A DNA stretch of 64,000 bases from Cymodocea nodosa. Its lineage: Eukaryota; Streptophyta; Magnoliopsida; Alismatales; Cymodoceaceae. The translations under genes and the position numbers were made by a program. The notes under the pieces are model-generated. The model was not told where the DNA came from, did not search any database, and saw nothing but the letters and a program-made list of their open reading frames with translations. Within the stretch, counting starts at the first letter, position 1. Each line of letters begins with the position of its first letter. The DNA lies in NCBI GenBank assembly GCA_036874045.1, contig CM072336.1, forward strand, positions 9,018,501-9,082,500, given 5' to 3'. Shown here piece after piece: positions 46,167 through 59,338 of this stretch.

Positions 46167-47227
46167 ATGGCTAGTTTTGGAAGTGAATGGCGTAGTTTTC
46201 ACAGGCTACCTTTGTTCGATGAAATAAAGTATACTTATTAGAAATAGAGAATGACTATTTTCATTTAGTCAATAGATTTTGAACTATGAAATGTATTTAT
46301 TGAAAAATTCCTGAATTAAATATGCCATATAATCTTTGGATAGATGAAAAGAAGAAACTGCAACAATTAAATGTTAAAGGCATGAATATTTTGTTTTGTG
46401 CATTATCATATGAGTAGTTTAATAAAGTATTATCATATATGTCTGCATTTGAAATATGACATGCATTAGAAATTACAAATGAAGGAACAAATCAAGTTAA
46501 GGAATCTAAAATAAATTTACTTGTACATCAATATGAATTATTTATGATGCATGAGAATGAAACTATTTTTAACATGTTTACGAGATTCCTTACCATAGTT
46601 AATGGTTTAACAGCACTTAGTTGAGAGTGTGCAAGGGAAGATCTTGTGAGGAAAATTCTTAGATCCTTGTCTTCTGAATGGAAATGGAAGGCAACAAGAA
46701 TTGAAGAAGCAAATGATTTGTCAACCTATACCTTAGATGAGCTTATTGGAAACCTCTCTACTTATAAGGTTAAACTTAAAGTTCAACATGTCTCAGGAAA
46801 AAAGAATCAGAAGAAGAAAGAGATTGCATTTCAAGTATCTTCTGATATAGAAAATAATTCTAATTCTGATTCAGATATTGCATTTTTAGCTAGGGAATTC
46901 AAGAAGGCTTGGAGAAAAAGAAAGGATTTGAAGAGAACTAGATCTTCAAGAAAAGATATGGTTGAAGTTCTTATTTGTTATCATTGTAACAAAAAAGGGC
47001 ACTTTAGATTTAATTGTCCCTCAAGGTCTAAGGAGGAAAAGAAATCTGATAAGAAATTTAAGGAAAAGAAGAGTAAATGTAAGCCTAAGTTTAAGTTTTC
47101 AATGAAAGGATTTAAGAAGAAGGCTTTACAAGTAATGTTTGACGATGAGAGTTCTTCAAATGAAGAAGACATATTAGATTCCTCTAGCTCAAGCTCAGAC
47201 TCAGATAAAACACTACATAGGCATTGA
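46167..47227 (+). pseudogene. Ty1/copia element E gag
   Basis: The ATG at 46167 starts MASFGSEWRSFHRLPLFDE, a copia gag N-terminus, but stops appear after some 25 codons and recur up to 46640. From 46646 the frame is open for 193 codons. It carries KILRSLSSEWKWKATRIEEA, LDELIGNLSTYKVKLK, the CCHC knuckle CYHCNKKGHFRFNC and a lysine-rich then Ser/Asp-rich tail ending at 47227. It is homologous to element C gag but lies on the opposite strand. No protease, integrase or reverse transcriptase follows; the element is truncated. Confidence 0.8.
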
Positions 47228-48695
47228 GGTCAAAACTAGCACTTGACAAAGATTCAAAACCACTGCAACCTTTGGAAAATAAAATTGAAAACCTTCGAAA
47301 AACATTCTAAAAAATTTTAAAACTTTGCAAACATGTTCTACACTCACAATACTTACAAAACAAAAAACAAGATTAAGAAGTGACGAACAAGTAGATACAA
47401 TTAGAACAAATGCTATAAACATTCTGGAAATCTGGGAAACAAAAACTTGCATTCACAAAATATACAATCACATTCATTCACACTATACACATGATACAAA
47501 ACCATTCTTTATATCAACTAACATCAAATAGTATATAAAACATTTAAACCAAAGATTCATGCATGAAATTTCATTCCTCAACATTTTCAAATCATATACA
47601 TATCAAATTTCAGAATATAAAAAACTAGTATGAGGATCTCTCCTTTCCATCATACCTTTAAATCTTCCACTTTTCCTCAAGCATTTGAACCTTATTTGAT
47701 GATGAACCACTTCGATCCACTCCACTACAAGGCTGTCACCACTTGTAGATCACATCCAAAGGGAACTGCCTATGATTGCTTTGAAGAAAAGAGGTTGCAC
47801 GCCCTCTTGCTTGCTTCAAAAGTCACAACTCTTGATTTTCAGCTTTTCACCTCAAGAAAAATGCTTCCTATACACTATCCTTCGTTGATCACATCCAAAG
47901 CTCTTCAAGGAGACCCAAGCATGGCTCCTCTCCACCAAACATCCTTGAATCCCAGCCATGGAGTTCCTTATGCTTGTGATTGCATCCAAAAAGAGGAAGG
48001 AGGTTGCCAATGGGGGAGGAAGACGCCCAAGCTCACCTTCCTTTGGAGAAATGTTTGTTCAAACCTTGAGAAGAGAGGAGAAGACACTGAATTTGAGCTA
48101 AAACTTGGAGGATGGTCGGTTGCTACTATGGTGCACGAATTTGGAAGGAGGAGATGGGCCTAGGGTTGAGTGGCCAAGTACTTTACATAGTCTAAACTTT
48201 TGTTACTTGATCTCTAATAAGTTACATCTAATGGCCCATTTTTTTCCTTTTTGATCCACCTTGATTTCATGCTTTCTTGATCTATAATGCTCAAAACCAA
48301 GTTAGATGCACATATACATTGAATATAAATCATATGATGCAAATATAGTACACATGCATGCATGAGTTGCCATATATGGAAAGTTGCCAAATTAGGAAGG
48401 TTTTAGTCCACAACTTCATGTGATACATGAATTACTTGAGGTTCTTTAGTTAATATCATATTTATGTGATTTGGCAATCATACAACCCATATAAAGTCAT
48501 ACATTGAAGAATTATAAGAATCATATCTAATACAGGGGCTATTGACTAGGTGTTTAATTGATAATGGATAAATTTGTACATTATCAACTATTTAATCCCT
48601 AATTCATGCATATGTCTAAAAATATGATTTGCATGTAATTCCACATTAGAACATATATATTTTCAACTTATAATCCTTAACATGCATGAATTAAC
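47228..48695. repeat. Unclassified repeat-like DNA with a 177-codon ORF
   Basis: The stretch is less AT-rich than its neighbours at 47640-48170. It sits between a truncated copia gag and an Athila env-like remnant, so it may be an LTR or untranslated part of an element not otherwise present here. The plus-strand frame 47630-48163 is open for 177 codons but shows no recognised domain and no hydrophobic or repeat pattern, so I do not call it a gene. Confidence 0.35.
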
Positions 48696-48699
48696 ATAT

Positions 48700-49863
48700 A
48701 TAAAATGCACAAATTGATACTTTACATAGACATAGAGTTTATGAATTTTGAGGATATATCATCTGAAGAGGAATGTATAAATATTATTCCTCTTACTGTA
48801 TCTCCAATAGTTGTGAATAATTTTCGGTACTGTTGTTTACTTCAAATTATATATATTTGGTTGTCTTTTACAATATACATGTTATTTGTTTATAATTGTA
48901 TATAGTCAGCAAAATGTACAATTATAGATAGAATATCATACTGCTGATGTCTCAAATATAGAAAATACAAACATACAAGATATTCTTAAGCTAGAAATTG
49001 GCATAGTGTATTTTCAAATAAGGAGAAACTTGTTATGAATAGATACAATAAATTGATAGTTTTATAGAAATACTTGTTGCTAATACACTTATTCACATAG
49101 AAAATATTGATAGTGACATACACATGACAGTTGCTGAATCAGTTGAAGATATTATTGATATGACAATTGTAGACATTTTGGAAATTCATACAAAAATTGA
49201 AACAAATTTTGACAATTCTGAAAGATCTAACAATATAGCTACTAATGACAATATGAGTCTTAGATCAAAAGAATCACATGATAGGAAAATTTCAAATTTT
49301 GAATAGAATTTAGAAAATAACACACTTTTATGGTTCAGAAATAGATTATGTTATGAGAAATTTCAAACTTATAAAACTTTTTAGTTTTATATGTTAGAGT
49401 AGTTAAGTTTGAAGGAATGATAGACATACAAGAAATGTTTGAATTCCAAGGGTTGTTGACATTGCTTCCACAATAGCCAAACGATTTATCACTTCCGGAC
49501 ATTGTAAATTATTTTTACTTAAATTTAATAGTGATAGAAGATATTCTTGTTTCGAATATTAAAAAATTAGATATTCACTTAGCTCAACAATTATTGCATG
49601 AAGTATTTGGTTTGAAAAATGAAGGAGTTAGAATATTAGAACGAAAACAAGTTTATCAATTGAGATGAGACATTAAACAATTAGCAAAGTATCTTGATGC
49701 CAATAGTGAGTTAGGATTGTTAAATGATTTAAATGGCCAAACTAGATTTATTGCAAAGATATTGCATACTTTAATTTTTTAGAAGTTTGGTCATGGAGCT
49801 GAAGTTGATAGATGTCTTTATTCAACGTATGCCTTGATAAATCATATACAGGTGAACTAGTAT
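48700..49863 (+). pseudogene. Athila-like env-like ORF on the plus strand (copy 3, first part)
   Basis: Acidic segments (FEDISSEEECINIIP and ESVEDIIDMTIVDILEIH) are followed at about 49418-49850 by MFEFQGLLTLLPQ, LPDIVNYFYLNL, LAQQLLHEVFGLKNEG. This matches the transposon-protein domain at 18313-18017 of copy 1. Here it runs on the opposite strand and continues further C-terminally (LAKYLDANSELGLL .. YSTYALINHIQ) than copy 1 shows. Several stops are present. An LTR interrupts it at 49869. Confidence 0.65.
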
Positions 49864-49868
49864 GATGT

Positions 49869-51508
49869 TGTCTTGTTAGCTTAAGTGTATTTTTTTATAA
49901 GTAATAAGCAATTTCACGAATAAGATTTAATTTTGGTAACTTAGTTCGTTAAATTGACTACAAATACACAACATCTATTGTATAAGTATGCAAAAACAAG
50001 TCGAACCCATAGGGAATGGTTGAAATTAATTTGACTGTTTAAATTTTCATAGCCAGAGTTTAGTGTATACTACAATTTGCTCACTTGGTTGATTTATTGT
50101 TAACTCAATGAACTAAGTTCGTGGAGTTACTATTAACTCAATGGACTACCCTTATTGAGTTACAGTTAACTCAATGAGCTCTTTGGTAACTTCCTATTAA
50201 TATTATTGATTGTAGAAGAATATAGCCATCCATTGGGCAATTCTATATATTGCAAACATCTTTTACACTCTTCAAATGCTATTTTATATTGGATTTATCA
50301 CTAATCAATTCTAGCATTCAAATATTCCAAATAGTAAACAAATCAGTCATGGTTTTAGAGATTTATACTAATTATTTTCTATATTAAATCATATGATTTT
50401 GTATTAACTGAAATATGATAAACACAAAACATTTAAACAAACACATACGATACAAACATAGATTTTGATAAACATAATGATGTAAATGTAAACATATATT
50501 GGTTTTTATTTTTGTTTTGTTCCTCAAGATGAACGATTCATGAAAGGTAAAATTCTCTATTGATAATAAAAGAAATTTTTGTCACTACATGCGACACGAT
50601 TATACCTTTGAAAAGTTAATCACTTATTGTCAAATGCTCCTCTCCCTATTAGATTGCGAATTTAGACTTTTGTAAGTTGATCTCTTCTTCAGCATAACAA
50701 CATCAACCCGAAACCAAGACTAGAAATTTTACTATCTTTTGAGAGATGATTCAATGCTTGGTGAAAATGTCCTTCCTTTCTATGATGTAATCAATCCTCA
50801 CAATGGTTGTTAGTCACTTTGTTTTGCTCGAAATTGACCCGACATCTAGAAAGTATTCTCATAGACCTCCGATGGATGGTGGTATTAGTGGGAGCTCAAG
50901 AAACATTCGACGCTTTCTATAGTGAGCATAGTTCTCCCCCACCCCCTTACCTTTCTTCGTTCTTTCTCCTTTTCTTTTATATTTCTTTCTCGTAATAACT
51001 ACTTCCGCCTAAATCACTAGTTAGATTTCCTTCATTCATATCAACAATGGTAATTACTTCTTCATTTCATGATTGAGATCATGGCATGGTTCATGCAATG
51101 TAGTTTCCTTCGAATTTTCGACAACTACTCACAATTGAATATTAGAAAATAACTAGTTCGTGGAGTTAGTGTAGCTCAATGGACTTACTTCGTTGACTTA
51201 TCTATTAACTTAACGAACCTACCTCATAGAGTTACAACTTTAACTCAACGGACTCATTCAGTTCTATAGTATAACAAAATAATTACATATATAACATTTA
51301 ACACTTAATATGTAAAAGAAATAATTTCTAATCATACTTAAATAATACTTAATTAACTACTAATTCTTCTAATTTATGCACATTCTTTAATTAATACTTA
51401 TAATTGTATAATTGTAACATAATGACTTAATTCTCATATAATAAACTAAATATTATGAAATTGACCATTCATTAACTGCTAATATTATGCATAATTTCAT
51501 TCTAAATA
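49869..51508 (-). mobile_element. Athila-type solo LTR in the env-like remnant
   Basis: GATGT flanks it at 49864-49868 and 51509-51513. The insertion is 1,640 bases and its plus-strand ends read TGTCTTG..TCTAAATA. It aligns with 21454-22912 and, inverted, with 40702-42722. The word GATGTCTTTATT also occurs at about 49811, so the target duplication is probable rather than certain. Dyads lie at 50090-50190 and 51150-51260. Confidence 0.7.
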
Positions 51509-51513
51509 GATGT

Positions 51514-51962
51514 CTTTATTTATCATATTCTGAATTTGTAGAGTAAACTATTCTTCGGTAATGCAATTTTGAGAATTGTGGCAAGTTAAATAGATATTAC
51601 ACTTTGGCCACAAAAAAGGATGAAATCAAGATATTTCTCTGCAAAAGAATTACATAAATACTAGGAAATAGATCCACTTGATATTCGACATAAATAGTAA
51701 GATCATTATCAAGAACCACCACAATAGCAAGCACAACAACAACAACCAACAGAACAGTCATACCAACAAAAAATAACAACAAACAACATTTAGAAGAATA
51801 ACATTTTACAAATAGACATACAGAATAGATACAACAACTTCCACAAGTCCAAACTATAGACTTAGGTCAAGAAATAATTAATCAAGTAAACAAAGTTAGT
51901 ATAGAAATAGCACAAAAAATTTCAAGCACTCTGTTAGATATATTTAGAAGACAAGGGTTGTG
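51514..51962 (+). pseudogene. Athila-like env-like ORF, C-terminal part (copy 3)
   Basis: After the solo LTR, low-complexity Thr/Asn/Gln-coding sequence leads to a final open stretch (DLGQEIINQVNKVSIEIAQKISSTLLDIFRRQGL) with a heptad-like pattern, ending at a TGA near 51961. A helical or coiled-coil C-terminus is inferred. Stops before 51850 break the frame. Confidence 0.45.
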
Positions 51963-52256
51963 AGAGAAAATAAAAATAAATTATGTATTAAATGAAATCA
52001 TTGATTGTAATTTGTTACCAAAAATAAATAACTATTGTATTTATTTCATTTATATATTATTGCAAACAATTATTATTTCAATAGTTTATATCTACGTTTA
52101 TTTATACAAGTTTAAAAGTTCTTTTTGAATTATGTACTTAGCATATTTTTTCTTCCTTACATGACATTAATGGTTTTTATAATGACAAAAAGTAGGAGAA
52201 AGATTATTTTGAAAGTTAAACTTATTAGGTTTTGTCATTATCTAAAAGGAAGAGAT
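51963..52256 (+). mobile_element. Copia 3' internal end with polypurine tract
   Basis: GACAAAAAGTAGGAGAAAGA near 52183 and AAAAGGAAGAGAT at 52244-52256 directly precede an LTR start. They resemble the doubled polypurine stretch typical of the 3' end of plant Ty1/copia elements. No coding sequence is retained. Confidence 0.6.
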
Positions 52257-53403
52257 TGTTAGGAATTTTATTTTGATGATGTATATTTTACTAAGTCAAT
52301 AAATAAGTCTAAGTATGTCTAAGTATAATAGTCGCACAGTTAGGTATCAACACAATTAGAAGAGTCGTATAGTTATAACTTAATGTTTCTAGTTAGTTGA
52401 AGAATTATGTTAAAAACTTGTATAGTTAAGTTATCTACACGTATGTTTTTAACGTTTTAAGTTTTCACGTGTTTTTCATGTGTGTTCAGTAAAGAAAAGT
52501 TGAAGAGTTAGACAACTGTTCAAGTTTTTATGCATGGAAAGATAACTATTCGAGTTTTATAAAATGACTAACGAAAAGTTAAGTTTTGTTGTTTCAGTCA
52601 TGTGTTTTGTAAATGAAAAACTCGAAGAGTTACAAATAAGTATTCGAATTTTTACAAAACTTAAAGGATAAGTGTTCGACTAAAGTGGTAACTTAGAAGA
52701 TATATTCTAGAACTCTTTAGAAAGAAGACTTTTGATTGTTCTACAATAGGGGATCATGGAAATTCAAAAATATAATGGTGATAGTGGAAATTCAAAACAA
52801 TAGTGGAGAATATGGATAATTTAAATTTGAATTAGTACATGAGATCATAGATCATGGATTAAGTGGATGAACATGTTGAACATGAAATCATAGCTCTACT
52901 ACTATAAGTAAAGGGTATGAGCTACACTTCATTTATCCTTGCACCAATATCTGAAATCCCAAAATTGTTTCCTAGAAATTAGATTCTACACCAATTGAAA
53001 TAGAAAAATCCCAACTTCGATAGAGATAGAATTTCCAATCAAAATCAGAGAAAGAGCTACTACGAAGGTAGTTTCAAAAATTCAAAGAAGGAAACAAAGA
53101 GATACAGAAGTAGAGCAAATTTTCAAAAGAATCAAAAAGCTACGTGCAAAAGCTTAAGTTTGAATATATAATTCAATCAAGGTTAGAATAGGATAGATTT
53201 TATTTCATATTGAATTGTAACTCAGAAATTGTATCAGAAATGACAAGTAGGGAATTGTGTTTTAAACATCTATAAATTCTTACTTTATCAATAAAAAGTT
53301 TATAATTACAAATAGTGAGTGTTTTGTGCTCTTGTTTTATCTACTAGATTCTTAAAATCTAAATACACAATTTACCCCCCTCTTATGATACTATAGTTCA
53401 ACA
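52257..53403 (+). mobile_element. Ty1/copia 3' LTR
   Basis: It starts TGTTAGGAATTTT after the polypurine tract and ends TTACCCCCCTCTTATG..TTCAACA at 53403, 1,147 bases. Dyad-like half-sites of a further variant (CGAAGAGTTA / TAACTATTCGAG) lie at 52320-52700. It is not closely similar to the LTR at 44512-46092. Confidence 0.65.
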
Positions 53404-55028
53404 GAACCTCTATGTTTTGATAATGCAAAAATCTATGTGAGGAAATTATATATTTCACAAGTGTAGGTCAAGAGTCTTGGAGACAAGAATTGCTATAGAA
53501 TAAAGGCAACACTATACAACAACACTTCAGAAGGACATACAGATCAAACAAAAAACTATAAGGTTAATTATTTGAGCAAATCACTATTGATAGACACTTA
53601 TTTGGGAAGATTTGAATATCAGATAAAGTAGACCCAACAAGCTAATTATTTGTTAGAAAAATATAGAAGTAAAGTCAAAGGAAAACTTTGAAGGATAACT
53701 AGACAAGATGGAAAGTAAGTTAGTTAAGTAACCGAATATCAATAGGACATTTGGTAACTCATGGTTTAATCATCCATCTTTAAGAATAGCTGCAGTAGTA
53801 AGTAAAGAAGAAACTCGATGAGTTACAAGATAACTATACAAGTTTTATAGTAAAGGAAAGTAAAAAACTCCTAGTGTTAAGATAACTCTACGACTTTCAT
53901 TATGGTCTCATGTGTAGCTAACTTAGGTGATTGCATGACAAATAAGAAGTCAATGGAAAAAGAGAAAGGAGGTAAAGGATGAAGAACTTGTAGAGTTGGG
54001 ATAGCTCTGCGACTTTTATAAGAAATTCAAGGAAAAAACTTGTAGAGTTAAGGATAAATTTACAACTTTTATTTAGGCATTAGGAAAACACCCGATAGAC
54101 AAAACTAAGTATAAACTTAATGGAGTAAGTTCATTGTATTTACTCAAACATTACAAACTTAATACTACAGGATACTCAATGAGTTGCAACAGAAGAGATT
54201 GAATGTTAGTAAGATATTCGATGACTAATCAATTAAGTATCCAACTTAGCTGATGAAGAACAACTTGTCGAAGCTCTTAGTGGGACTGTTAGTATATTTG
54301 GCAACACATATTTACAACTATCCAACCTAGTAGAATATTTTGATGATACAAGAAAACAACCCATCAAGAACTAAATAAAGCCGTTGACAATCTACATAAT
54401 GGTAACATTCTATACTTGGGACTATCACATCAATAAGTACAACTAAAGATCTTGACTTGATTGAAGAGAAAATTCGATCATTGCTCATATGACTATAAAA
54501 AGAATTAGATTACACGTTAGAAGATAGAGCAAAGAAAGCACTAATACAAAATACATTGACATATAGAAAGAAGAAAATATATGAGAAAAATTCTCAACAT
54601 GTTTCGGCCAACACTAAAAGATCATTTTCAAGCCTGACAAAGTTTTCACTATGCTTCTACTATGATAAAGAGAGATTTGTTGGTTTGTGGCTTTGACCTT
54701 AAAGCCCATGGTGTACTATTGGTTGGAGTTTTGAGCTAAAGGTTCAAGTCTATTGGTTGGTTCTTGCTTTTATTTGAAAGCAAGTGTGTAAGTGATCAAC
54801 ATAATGAAGTTCAAGTGAAACTTGAGGGTGAAGTAGCCATTAGTGGTGAATCACTTAAAATTTTCTATGTATTCTTGCATATTTTTTCATTATTTTAGGT
54901 TTGCTTTTTATATTATATTCTATTGAAGCAAATTAAATAGAACTATTTTACACAGTAATTTTAATATTGATAAAAGTAACAACACATCACCATTTACTCC
55001 TTCTTTAGTGAGTCCATCGATACTAACA
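53404..55028 (+). mobile_element. Ty1/copia LTR related to 7649-8966
   Basis: 54660-54870 (GCTTTGACCTTAAAGC, CAAGTGTGTAAGTG, GGTGAATCACTTAAAATT) matches 8540-8815. It ends CTTTAGTGAG..TACTAACA at 55028. The start is not clear because it follows another LTR without a TG terminus. Half-sites ACTCGATGAGTTA / TAACTATACAAGTTTT and related variants lie at 53810-54070. Confidence 0.6.
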
Positions 55029-55759
55029 CATACCATGACTTTGACCAAAATAAAACAAAAAACTTACAACCTTAGATTGCTTTTGCTCTAAGGAATGATT
55101 GTGGAGTTGAATTTGCTTTGAAAAAGAATGATGTTAATGGTATAGATGATAGAAAGGCTCGGAACATGTTCATTTAAGGTGTAAGAGAAGATTTTGAGAG
55201 TGCAACACCTTTCTAAGTAGCATAGGTAGCCTTATTTATAGAATGAAGGTGTTCTTTTACAACAATTTTTGAGTCAAAATAGATTAACATTTTTGGTGTC
55301 GTTAATCCATTTTTCAATAATACCTAGTTTCTTGGTCAAACAAATATCTAACTATTAATCCATTTTGCAACTTTAAAATTTCTTGTATGAATTTTTACAT
55401 GGAACATTGTTGTCAAAAAAAAAAATGAAATTGATTAAAAATGTTGAATGAAACAAAAGTAAAATGAAATGGAAATGAGGGGGAAAAAAAATTGAGTGCA
55501 CTACCGTATGACCCTCTCTGTCACTCCCCAGCAATGCTCGTCTAGGCATCGCTGGCTTCATCTGTCACGAGTTGTTGCGAGATGCCTCCTCACCCATGAT
55601 ACTTCATCTTGGAGATGGCAATGGAATTAAATCCTTGGAGAGGGAATTAAACCTTTTAAGTAAGAAAAGGGGGTTATAACATATCTAAATAAAAATTTGT
55701 ATGGCCTATATTCATTTAAGGTAATCAAAGGAAATTTTTAGATGGGAGAATATAACATC
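55029..55759. repeat. Diverged copy of 3577-4328
   Basis: Same order and orientation as 3577-4328 with many substitutions. It ends at AACATC, after which the sequence differs completely (TTGTTAACGTGG). No gene. Confidence 0.75.
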
Positions 55760-56185
55760 TTGTTAACGTGGATTTTTACTTCAACAATTATTTGTTGATA
55801 AATTGATTAATTAATGGATTCCTCAAAAGTTAATAAACAAACTTTACACCTTACATCTTCCTCTCAAAAAATGCTTCATATTTAACACAATGTACACCAG
55901 AAAATATGTCAAATATAATTTTATTATTCATGAAATAATATTACAAAAGTATTGTTGTATAGCCTACAAAGTAAATAACAAATAACCTCAAATATCGGCC
56001 GCCATATATATTTTGGGCATTTCCAGATCCAAGATAACTTCTCCAAAATGACTTAGATGATATATATTCATATGTGAGATGATTTGTAAAATATCATTTA
56101 ATATTACCTTCCATGTATTTTGGTATTATCATATTTATTTGTACCAAAATATAAATCTTATAGATAGTTCTTCCTCATTTGATGG
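55760..56185. other. Unassigned AT-rich stretch
   Basis: I see nothing identifiable here. There is no long frame, no LTR terminus and no tandem repeat. Confidence 0.5.
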
Positions 56186-56770
56186 CATTATCTTATCAAG
56201 GAGTATTTAATATATTTTATAAATATATATTTTTTATATGTGTGAACAATTTATTCTCTTGTTTTAGAGTATTGAATATATTATATATATATGTTTATAT
56301 ATAAATAATTTATACTTTGTTTTGGAGTATTGAATATATTATATATATATATGTTTATATGTAAACAATTTATACTCTCGTTTAGGAGTATTGAATATAT
56401 TATATATATATTTATATATATAAAGAGTATTGAATATATTTTATATATATATATTTATATGTAAATAGTTTATACTCTTGTTTTAGATATGTAATATATT
56501 ATATATTTTTATGTATGGAATCAATTATTTTACATATATTTTTATATATGTAAATAGTTTATATTCTTATTTAGGAGTATTTAATATATATATCATCTGC
56601 TTAAATGCGTAAAGTTTTAATATTTTATATTAACAGTTTATACTCATATTTAGTAGTATTTAATATATTAGATATACTTTTATATATATCTTTTGACATA
56701 TATAAATAGTTTATACTCTTGTTTAGGAGTACTAAATATATTTTATCATTTTCATAATCTCCACTTATAT
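56186..56770. repeat. AT-rich minisatellite, about 60-bp units
   Basis: Units of roughly 60 bases repeat about nine times. Each has GAGTATTGAATATATT, a TA-rich middle and AATTTATACTCTTGTTTAG. GAGTAT at one end of the unit can pair with ATACTC at the other. It is the opposite orientation of the motif family at 4.84-5.43 kb. Confidence 0.8.
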
Positions 56771-57139
56771 TTTGATCTTTTATATAGTTATGTTACCTTT
56801 TGAGTATCTAAATTTATATTTTAAATATATGTATTTCCCATTAGAAAACATCATCAATTCACTTCAGATATTTATTTTTAACGTATTTTAATAAAATATG
56901 TTTAATATATATACGTATTCATTGTTTTGTTGTTCTTTATCTTATTATTATATTTTTATTTTATTTTTTTCGTTGGAATATAGTCGACTAAGTTTATTTA
57001 AGGTAGTTGTTCTTATTTTGTATGCTTTATATTATGTCCCAAAATATCTTATATTATTTATTAGTATCTAAAATATTTAATTTCATTGTTGTTATTATTA
57101 TTATTAGATATTCACATTTAATACCTACAATATATTAAT

Positions 57140-57660
57140 TTTAATTTAAACCTTCGGTCCGACCCTTGGGTTCGATCGAAACCTTTATACTTATATTATT
57201 ATTATCGTTACTTTTATTACGATAAAAACATCTTTCGATCGAATCCTCGGCTTGATCGGATCTCATTTATGTATATTATATTTTTTTTAAAATAAAAGCC
57301 TTTTCGGTTGGGTTGAAGTATAACTTAAATTCAACTGATTTATCTATATATATATATATATGTATATTTAAAAAAAATTCTTTCGTTCAGATCGAAGTAT
57401 AACTTTGATTCAATTAAATTTTTTTGTATAGATATATATTTAAAAACTCTTTCAATCGACTATTATTATTATTTTATTTTATCATTTCGGTGGAACGCAA
57501 GCATAACTTTGATTCAACTGATTCTTTTATTATATATATATATTTATTTATTTTTAAAATTTTCAGTCAAATTAAAGTTATACTTCTGTTCAATCAATTT
57601 TAATAATATTATTATTATTTTACATTTTATGGTCAGACTAAAAGAGGACTTTAGCTTAAC
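57140..57660. repeat. Diverged GGTTnAACC-type dyad array
   Basis: Seven or so units each have a T-rich run, a TTCGGTTGGGTTGAAG-like half-site, a TATAACTT linker and a GATTCAACTGATT-like half-site, spaced 60-100 bases. There is no recognisable Athila coding sequence beside it, unlike the arrays at 20.1 and 36.8 kb. Confidence 0.65.
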
Positions 57661-58860
57661 CAAAACTTATTATATTATTTATTTTTTTAAAACAATATAT
57701 ATATATTTAAATGTCACACATTTGCAAAGTAAGGTGCGTTGACCTGACATTTATAAATGTCAAGTGGCATTTCTCCCTTTGTTTTTTTTAATAAATTTTC
57801 CCTAAATTTCAGATATTTGATTTTAATTCAAATATTTATATTTTGTATCTGAAACACCTTTTTGTATATTTATACTTCTATACACAAAATATTAAAAAAA
57901 AATTATATTTTATTTCAAATACTTATATTTCACAACTAAAATATTTTTATTTTAATTTCTTAAATATTCTCATATTTTATCTAAAATATTTGATTTTATT
58001 TTTAAACATTAAAATTTTAATTTTTATTTCTTAAATAGGTCCGTTGAGTTTGGTAAGTGTAATGAACTCTTTCTATTGAGTTAACCTCAATCCAATAGAC
58101 CAACTCCTTTAGTTTAAGCTACACCTAATGGACTAAATATATTAGGTTTATGCAAACCCAATGAACAAGTTCGTTTTAAATTCTTAGATACTATATAAAA
58201 TACTTGATTTCATTTTAGATACTTACATTTTTTATCTAAAGTATTTATATTTTAATCTCTTGGGCATTTTTTATAGTTTCATACTTGACATATGTAATTT
58301 TATTTTAAATATTTCTATTTATATATAAAATATTTGGATTTTTATTTTTCATATACGTATATTTTTAATATCTAGATACTTATAGTTTATATCTAATATG
58401 TTTAATTTAATCTAATTTTTACACATATTTTAGTTATTTATATTTTATATCCATGCATACTTCTAATTTTGAATCTTTAAATATTTATATCCCATATGTA
58501 AGATATTTATCTTTGTTTAATTTTTCATATGTATTTTAGATATTTATATTTTATATCTAAAATACTTCAATCTTAGACACTTATATTTTTTATATTTAAG
58601 TTTTTTTTAGTTTGATCTTGATACCTTTGTTTAGTATCAAACACTTCTAGATTTTAAAATTTCTTAGCTCTATTTAGAGGTTATAGATTTCTTTAATTTT
58701 CATTTTAGATACTTTTTATTTTGTCTCTAAAATACCATTTGCAGTATTTCTAAATTAAATCTATTGAATTTAAATAAATCTCATAGACTAAGTCCTTTGA
58801 GTTTAAATAAACCCAATGGACTAACTTTGTTGGGTTCAGTACACGAACAACAATTTATGT
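57661..58860. repeat. AT-rich repeat with weak GAGTT dyads
   Basis: 58190-58670 repeats 35150-35645. Weakened half-sites (CCGTTGAGTTTGG, ATTGAGTTAACCTCAA, CCCAATGGACTAAC) lie at 58035-58165 and 58760-58850. No gene was seen. Confidence 0.6.
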
Positions 58861-59053
58861 TGACATAATAATTATAATCATATATATATATATTTGTTAT
58901 CTTGACCATCACATATATATATTCATTATATTATGGTTATTATTATATTATTAATTAGTTAGTTATTATTACCATTATATTATTATTTTTTTTATAATTT
59001 CCACATGTATAAATAAATTTAAAGGAAAGCTTGTGACAACTTATTCCAAGCAA

Positions 59054-59254
59054 TCAACAAGGACATAACGTGTTTGAATAATGAAAAAAGATGGGATAGA
59101 ACTCTTGCAGTCTTTTATTCTTAATCAGTTGCATCCATTCTTTCTCATAAATCAACTTATAAAGCAAGAGAACATCTTGAATAACAACCACAAGGATATT
59201 GTCATTAATCAATGCGAAGCTTCTAATAGATACTGTCATTGATTGTAGACTCAT
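59054..59254 (-). pseudogene. Possible F-box-associated C-terminal fragment
   Basis: The 66-codon minus-strand frame has LINDNILVVVIQDVLLLYKL followed by LQEFYPIFFHYSNTL. This pattern resembles the last beta-strand repeats and end of plant F-box-associated proteins, and compares loosely with the end of the F-box frame at 13940. It has no F-box and no clear start. It could instead be a chance frame. Confidence 0.25.
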
Positions 59255-59338
59255 CTTTACTTTTGCATAATTATTGTTCTAGTGCACTTATCATGATCTT
59301 CCATCATCTATATGTAAAATGTTATATCTGCTGCGTAC

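Noticed and set aside
51597..51782. Hydrophobic 61-codon minus-strand frame
   Set aside because: Antisense to a CAACAA/ACAACC low-complexity stretch of the env-like remnant. The apparent membrane segment is a composition effect.
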